Source: Paraglomus occultum (taxonomy: Eukaryota > Glomeromycota > Glomeromycetes > Paraglomerales > Paraglomeraceae). From it: a DNA stretch of 11,492 nt. The stretch covers positions 1 to 11,492 of the forward strand of contig CAJVPJ010001201.1 in the NCBI GenBank assembly GCA_910592205.1. The letters run 5' to 3'. Position numbers and translations under genes: made by a program. The notes beneath the pieces are model-generated. The model made no database searches. It worked only from the letters and a program-made list of their open reading frames with translations, and was not told where the DNA came from. This document shows, in pieces, positions 7,531 to 11,492 of this stretch (within the stretch, counting starts at the first letter, position 1; each line of letters starts with the position of its first letter).

Positions 7531-8117
7531 CAGTGTTTATAATTGTTAGTTACAAAACTAAAAGACGTAATAAGAAACTTTTCCGTGTACAAATTAGTCA
7601 AGCTCATTCTTTACAAGCACAAAACTCCAACGTTATAACTATGTAGCCTTTACTCAGTCAACAATATCCCAATATAATTTAGCAAGTGCTTTGTAAATGC
7701 AAAAACTAAAATATACAGCTATTACTAATGCAATATAACGCATTTGTTTACAACAAATATTGCGAAAAATTAATATAAAATTCATAAACCAAAACATATG
7801 CAATACGCAAATTTCTCAGCATTATTTGCGCATCGTTCAAAGATCAATGGTACAACGAATATATCGGTGTAAAATTATATCTTAGAAAAATTATTTAAAG
7901 CACTCTTTTTCAACTCCCAATATCAACTTTATACCACACAAATACACAAGTTTTTTTTTTCCCCTTTGTCTTTCTACATACAAAAAATTTTATTATAACT
8001 GTTCATGTTCGGTAATTCTATACATTATTTTTTGATCGCTTTTAAAAGCAAACAAACCAAGTAACTGCTTGTAAAACAAACAGCGTAAAAACACTGACGA
8101 ATAACTTTTATACTTAG
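7531..8117. other. Intergenic, AT-rich, with a polypyrimidine tract
   Basis: No gene is seen. A T10-C4-T3 tract runs through 7951-7977, about 150 nt before the candidate first exon at 8118. It may be a nucleosome-depleted promoter element, but this is inference. The rest is low-complexity AT-rich sequence. Confidence 0.4.
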
Positions 8118-8285
8118 ATGTCATGTAATGCTTTTTCGAGTAAGAATACTCAACAGGGAGAGTTTGGCAATTTACATAAACTCAATCGTAAACTTGCAGA
8201 GTTAAAACCTCTTTCAGCGAAGCAAATGATGATGCAAGACTCTCGACAAAAACCACTAAAACTATACCTTATATTTATATACTCT
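8118..8285 (+). CDS. Candidate first exon of the TPR gene
   Basis: ATG at 8118 opens a 57-codon frame (MSCNAFSSKNTQQGEF..., KLNRKLAELKPLSAKQMMM) that stops at 8289-8291. The sequence CT|GTATAA at 8286 can serve as a donor after codon 56. It is phase 0, matching the phase-0 acceptor at 8695/8696 of the main TPR exon. The last residues (LYLIFIYS) look like AT-rich non-coding sequence, so the real donor may lie earlier. The implied intron of 410 nt is much longer than others in the window. It could instead be an unrelated small open frame. Confidence 0.35.
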
Positions 8286-8695
8286 GTATAAATCAATAAA
8301 CTAAACAAACTACCTTTGTATTTACTTAATAGATATTACGACCGGCTGATGAATCGGCCGGTAGCACGAAACACTGCTATTTGCAGCATGAACAGCATTA
8401 GAATGCTGTCTGATGATTGGTTCATTTTAACCCCCATTTGTGTCGCATCACACGAAGAATAAACAAACATCGAATTTCACCACCGCTAAGAATTGCATTT
8501 GAATTTCCCCAGAAATCTAAAGACAATTGCCCAGTATTGAGAAGTCGGATCAATAAAAGCTTTTGTATTAGTATGGACCGCGAGTACTTGTCAAGAAACA
8601 GCTGGGTAAATTTTAGCATTTCTTTCAAGATAATTTTTTCGTATTATTGATTAAATCAAGAACGTTCACGATTTATTTAATATCAATATTACTAG
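8286..8695 (+). other. Presumed intron or upstream region of the TPR gene
   Basis: It ends at acceptor AATATTACTAG (8695), after which the long TPR frame opens; the acceptor TAG is itself in frame, so coding cannot continue upstream unspliced. It contains a hairpin ACAGCATT-AG-AATGCTGT (8392-8409) and a weaker CCGGC/GCCGG pair near 8343-8362. Open frames of 68-77 codons overlap on both strands without recognisable domains. An internal small exon cannot be excluded. Confidence 0.4.
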
Positions 8696-11492
8696 GAGAT
8701 TGGACAGCAGTCATCTTCAGAGACCAAAAACAAAGGAAAGGGAAAGCAGCTTGATAATGCAGAGACTGAAGATCTCATTGCCTTTGAAAGTGACAATGAT
8801 AATGATAATGATGATGACTACGGACAAACGTTTACAACACATCTGAGCAAGGCTGAATTAAACGAGCAACTATCTACAACTTTGGAATCAATTGTCAGCA
8901 GCGATAGTGATAGTAAGGACAATATCAGTTATTTTATTAAATTATCCAATCTGTTACTATTATTTGGTAACAGGTTAGAAGATAATCAATTGAGAAATGT
9001 TTTGAAAACAGTTGGAATTAATGTCATGTATGATGACTATAAGATGACCACTGATATCGAACTGGAATTGCATCTTAGAGCGTATGTATTAACTTTAGAA
9101 ACATATGGCAAACACCTTGTCAAGATGGAGAATGACTTACTTGAAATTTTGCATGAAAACCTTGTAAAATTGTATGACTTTCATCAAAGTTACACCAAAG
9201 TCATAAAAAAAAGCTTACAGGGTGCAAGTGTTTTATTTGCTACATTGGATAAAACTGTTAGAGTTCAAAATTACAATAATGTATTTTTATTCATGCATCT
9301 TTATAATACTCTTCATGTGATGGATGATGATAATGACAATGATAAGACTTTCTGGCTTGAAATTATAGACAAGCTAAAGGCTCTTTTTGCTACACTAGTT
9401 GAGGCTTTACCTAATGTGACAGGTGTTATGGCAACTATGGAAATCCAAATTGATAACAAATTCACTGCTGAAATATATAATAATATCCAAGAGGTTTTAC
9501 AATCCAAGTTTTCTATGGGGCATTGGTACAAGGAATGGAGATATTTATACACAATGTACCAAGTGTTTGTTGAGTGGTCAGCTGCTCCAATTAATAGAAA
9601 TTTAATTGCTAAAGGAGAATTGATGATTATTGAGGATCTATGGAGATTTGGAGACCAAGAGTGGAATAAAGCAGTTTCAGCAAAGTCAGATGGGTATAAT
9701 AATAAATCTAATATAAATACTACTACATTAAAAATCATGTCAGAATCAGTTCCATACTCATTATTGTTTGGTGTTCTGGATATTGCACAAAGACTGATAA
9801 TATCTACAAAAAATACTCATACCTTGGCTCATTGTTATTATCTTGCAAAACTGACTCTGGACACTGTGAAGATTGAATTCATTCAATTTAAAGCAAAGGA
9901 AGTTTTATTGACATTGGATAAAAAAGATCCAATCATGTTTTCTGTTGTGCAAGTTGATCTAAATCAGCATGTTGAAAAATTTTCAATCTTGAGCCAAGAT
10001 AAAAGAAGGTTTCAAAACATAAGAGGATACATTGATGAAAAATATACTTACATTATGCAAGCAAGTGGCAGAACAAATGTTGACATGCCAATTATAAGAA
10101 AGAAAGCAAGTAAATTTGAACAGCCATCTGAAGGACTTCTTAATATTAATTCAAATCCAAATGATTTATTAATTTTAGACATGATTGCTGAGCATCTTAC
10201 ATGTCAATTTACACAAGAAGTTACAGATGATTTTAGAATACTTTCATGTAAACACAAAATCAGCTATTTGGCATTAGAAACATTTATGAGGATGAACTGT
10301 CTTGAACTAAACTGTTTGTATTGTAGAAGAAAATGTCAATTAAATGAAACTGAAAAATTACCAAGCTCACCCATTTACAAGGCATTGTATGACAAATTTG
10401 TCAAAGCTGGACATATTACACCAAGTACAAAAGACAAAACAAAAGATTTTACAACTATCATGGCAAGTCAGGTTGATGATGATGTTGAGAAGCTGTCTAT
10501 TATAAAATCAAAGTTTTTACATTTGCTTCAAATGAAACCAAAGAAAACTATTCTACAATTAATGAAGAGACCAAAAAGTCTACATCCTACATACAAGCAA
10601 GGCAGGAAAGCTCTTGATGAAAGAAGATATAATGATGCAATATTATTGCTTGAAAGGGCACTTATTCATTATCCCAACAGTGCAACTATCCAAATTGATC
10701 TTGCTGTTGCATATATGGAAAATTCAAACTACCAAAAATGGTATGATTACATAACTCAAGCCATAAAAAACAATCCTAACAATGCCAGAGCGTGGGCTTG
10801 GCGTGGAAAATATTATATGCAACAATCAGAGTACAAAAAAGCTCTTAAAGATCTTAAGCAATCATTAAAGATTGATGCAAATGATGTGCTTGCATTAGAA
10901 GTCAGGGGTAACATCTACTGTATTCTTGCCTGGTATGAGCTGGCATTGGCTGATTTCAATCAACTCAAACTATTAGAGATTGAACTAAATGATCCAAACA
11001 CATTGATTGCAAGGGGAGCTGTCTATTTTATTTCTTATCAGTATGCAGATGCATTAGAAGACTTCAATAAAGCATTACAAATTGAACCAACTGATGCAAC
11101 AGCACAATATCTAAGAGGGCATGTTTATCTTGCACTTGAGCAATATACTGATGCATTGAATGATCTTGATGAATCATTGGGAATGGATCCAGACAATATG
11201 TTTCTCTTAATGGAACAGGAAATTATCAGACATGTTAATCAACATGGCAAGGCATTGGGTAATTTGGATAAACTTTTAAATACCAAACCAGATGATGCAT
11301 TTGCATTGAGAGTAAGAGGAAAGATCTATTATGCACACAAACAGTATAATTGTGCATTAAATGATTTTAACAAATCATTAGAAATTCGACCACAGAAGAA
11401 TGTAGTAGTAGATATACTGAATATAAGAGCAGCTGTCTATCTTGATCTTTGTCAGTATAACAAAGCACTAGATGACATTAGCAAGTCATTCA
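8696..11492 (+). CDS. Large TPR-repeat protein with a RING-like Cys/His cluster, main exon (runs off right edge)
   Basis: A single frame is open for 932 codons, from a splice acceptor at 8695/8696 to the window end. Exon codons 1-60 are polar and acidic (SESDND-type runs of Asn/Asp, with an early GKGK). Codons ~60-510 are Leu/Lys-rich and mainly helical, with no family I recognise. Codons 518-547 carry C-x-H-x14-C-x4-C-x2-C-x3-C (10247-10336), a RING or U-box-like metal-binding cluster that is not a canonical RING spacing. From about codon 629 there are at least nine tandem TPR units of ~34 residues, for example AWAWRGKYYMQQSEYKKAL and AQYLRGHVYLALEQYTDAL, ending mid-repeat at the edge. TPR superhelices bind peptides; with a RING-like cluster the protein could be a ubiquitin-ligase-type adaptor, but that is inference. 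Such TPR proteins are abundant in Glomeromycotina. The start codon is upstream of this exon. Confidence 0.85.

Noticed and set aside
7359-7607. 82-codon minus-strand frame beginning with ATG
   Set aside because: Mostly antisense to the AT-hook frame; a Ser/Leu/Phe-rich composition is expected for the complement of Lys/Arg/Glu codons.
8417-8650. Overlapping 77- and 68-codon frames on opposite strands
   Set aside because: Both fall in the presumed TPR intron, lack recognisable domains and mutually overlap; neither can be preferred.
9313-9738. 141-codon minus-strand frame and a 60-codon plus-strand frame
   Set aside because: Shadows of the TPR gene's long coding frame.
1-11492. CRISPR arrays, tRNA or rRNA genes, prophage or bacterial operon signals
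   Set aside because: None seen: no regularly spaced repeats with unique spacers, no tRNA-like T-loop and acceptor pairing that I could identify, and introns indicate a eukaryote.

Overview
The window looks like a repeat-rich accessory segment of a fungal nuclear genome, most likely an arbuscular mycorrhizal fungus (Glomeromycotina, Rhizophagus-like). The reasons are AT-rich DNA, short GT-AG introns of 70-84 nt with ctag/atag acceptors, tyrosine-kinase-like (TKL) protein kinases with the Cys-pair plus 'W-T-S/T-x-N ... FI' linker I associate with that group, and a long TPR protein with a Cys/His cluster. The organism call is inference from gene style; no marker gene is present.

Left half (1-5634): one kinase family occurs three times. 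Copy A (minus strand, 1-1091, running off the left edge) and copy B (plus strand, 3106-5634) are divergent paralogues lying head to head. Between them is copy C (1883-2248), a decayed 3' piece of a third copy. A and B have an unusual architecture. Several degenerate kinase N-lobes follow each other, separated by Cys-rich/'WT' linkers and lacking their own C-lobes; in B the series ends in one complete kinase domain. An intron sits at the same place, in phase 0, in three consecutive N-lobe units. Copy A is open throughout the part seen. Copy B carries several small indels: three in the first Cys-rich linker, a nearly compensating pair around the glycine-rich loop, and one before the catalytic loop. 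It is a recent pseudogene unless these are assembly errors.

Middle (5635-8117): about 2.5 kb with no convincing intact gene. It holds a possible polyadenylation signal, a direct repeat with a small palindrome, a decayed reading frame ending in an AT-hook, an unassigned minus-strand frame, and a polypyrimidine tract. Two further structured intergenic elements lie at 2305-2416 (nested inverted repeat) and 2671-2800 (five TATAYCGGA motifs, possibly one end of a pogo/Tigger-like transposon).

Right part (8118-11492): a large plus-strand gene running off the right edge. Its main exon opens at a splice acceptor (8696) and encodes an acidic N-terminus, a helical region, a RING-like Cys/His cluster and at least nine TPR repeats. 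A possible first exon lies at 8118-8285.

The kinase and TPR genes belong to families known to be strongly expanded in these fungi and are usually read as signalling or scaffold proteins. Nothing in the window shows that they act together.
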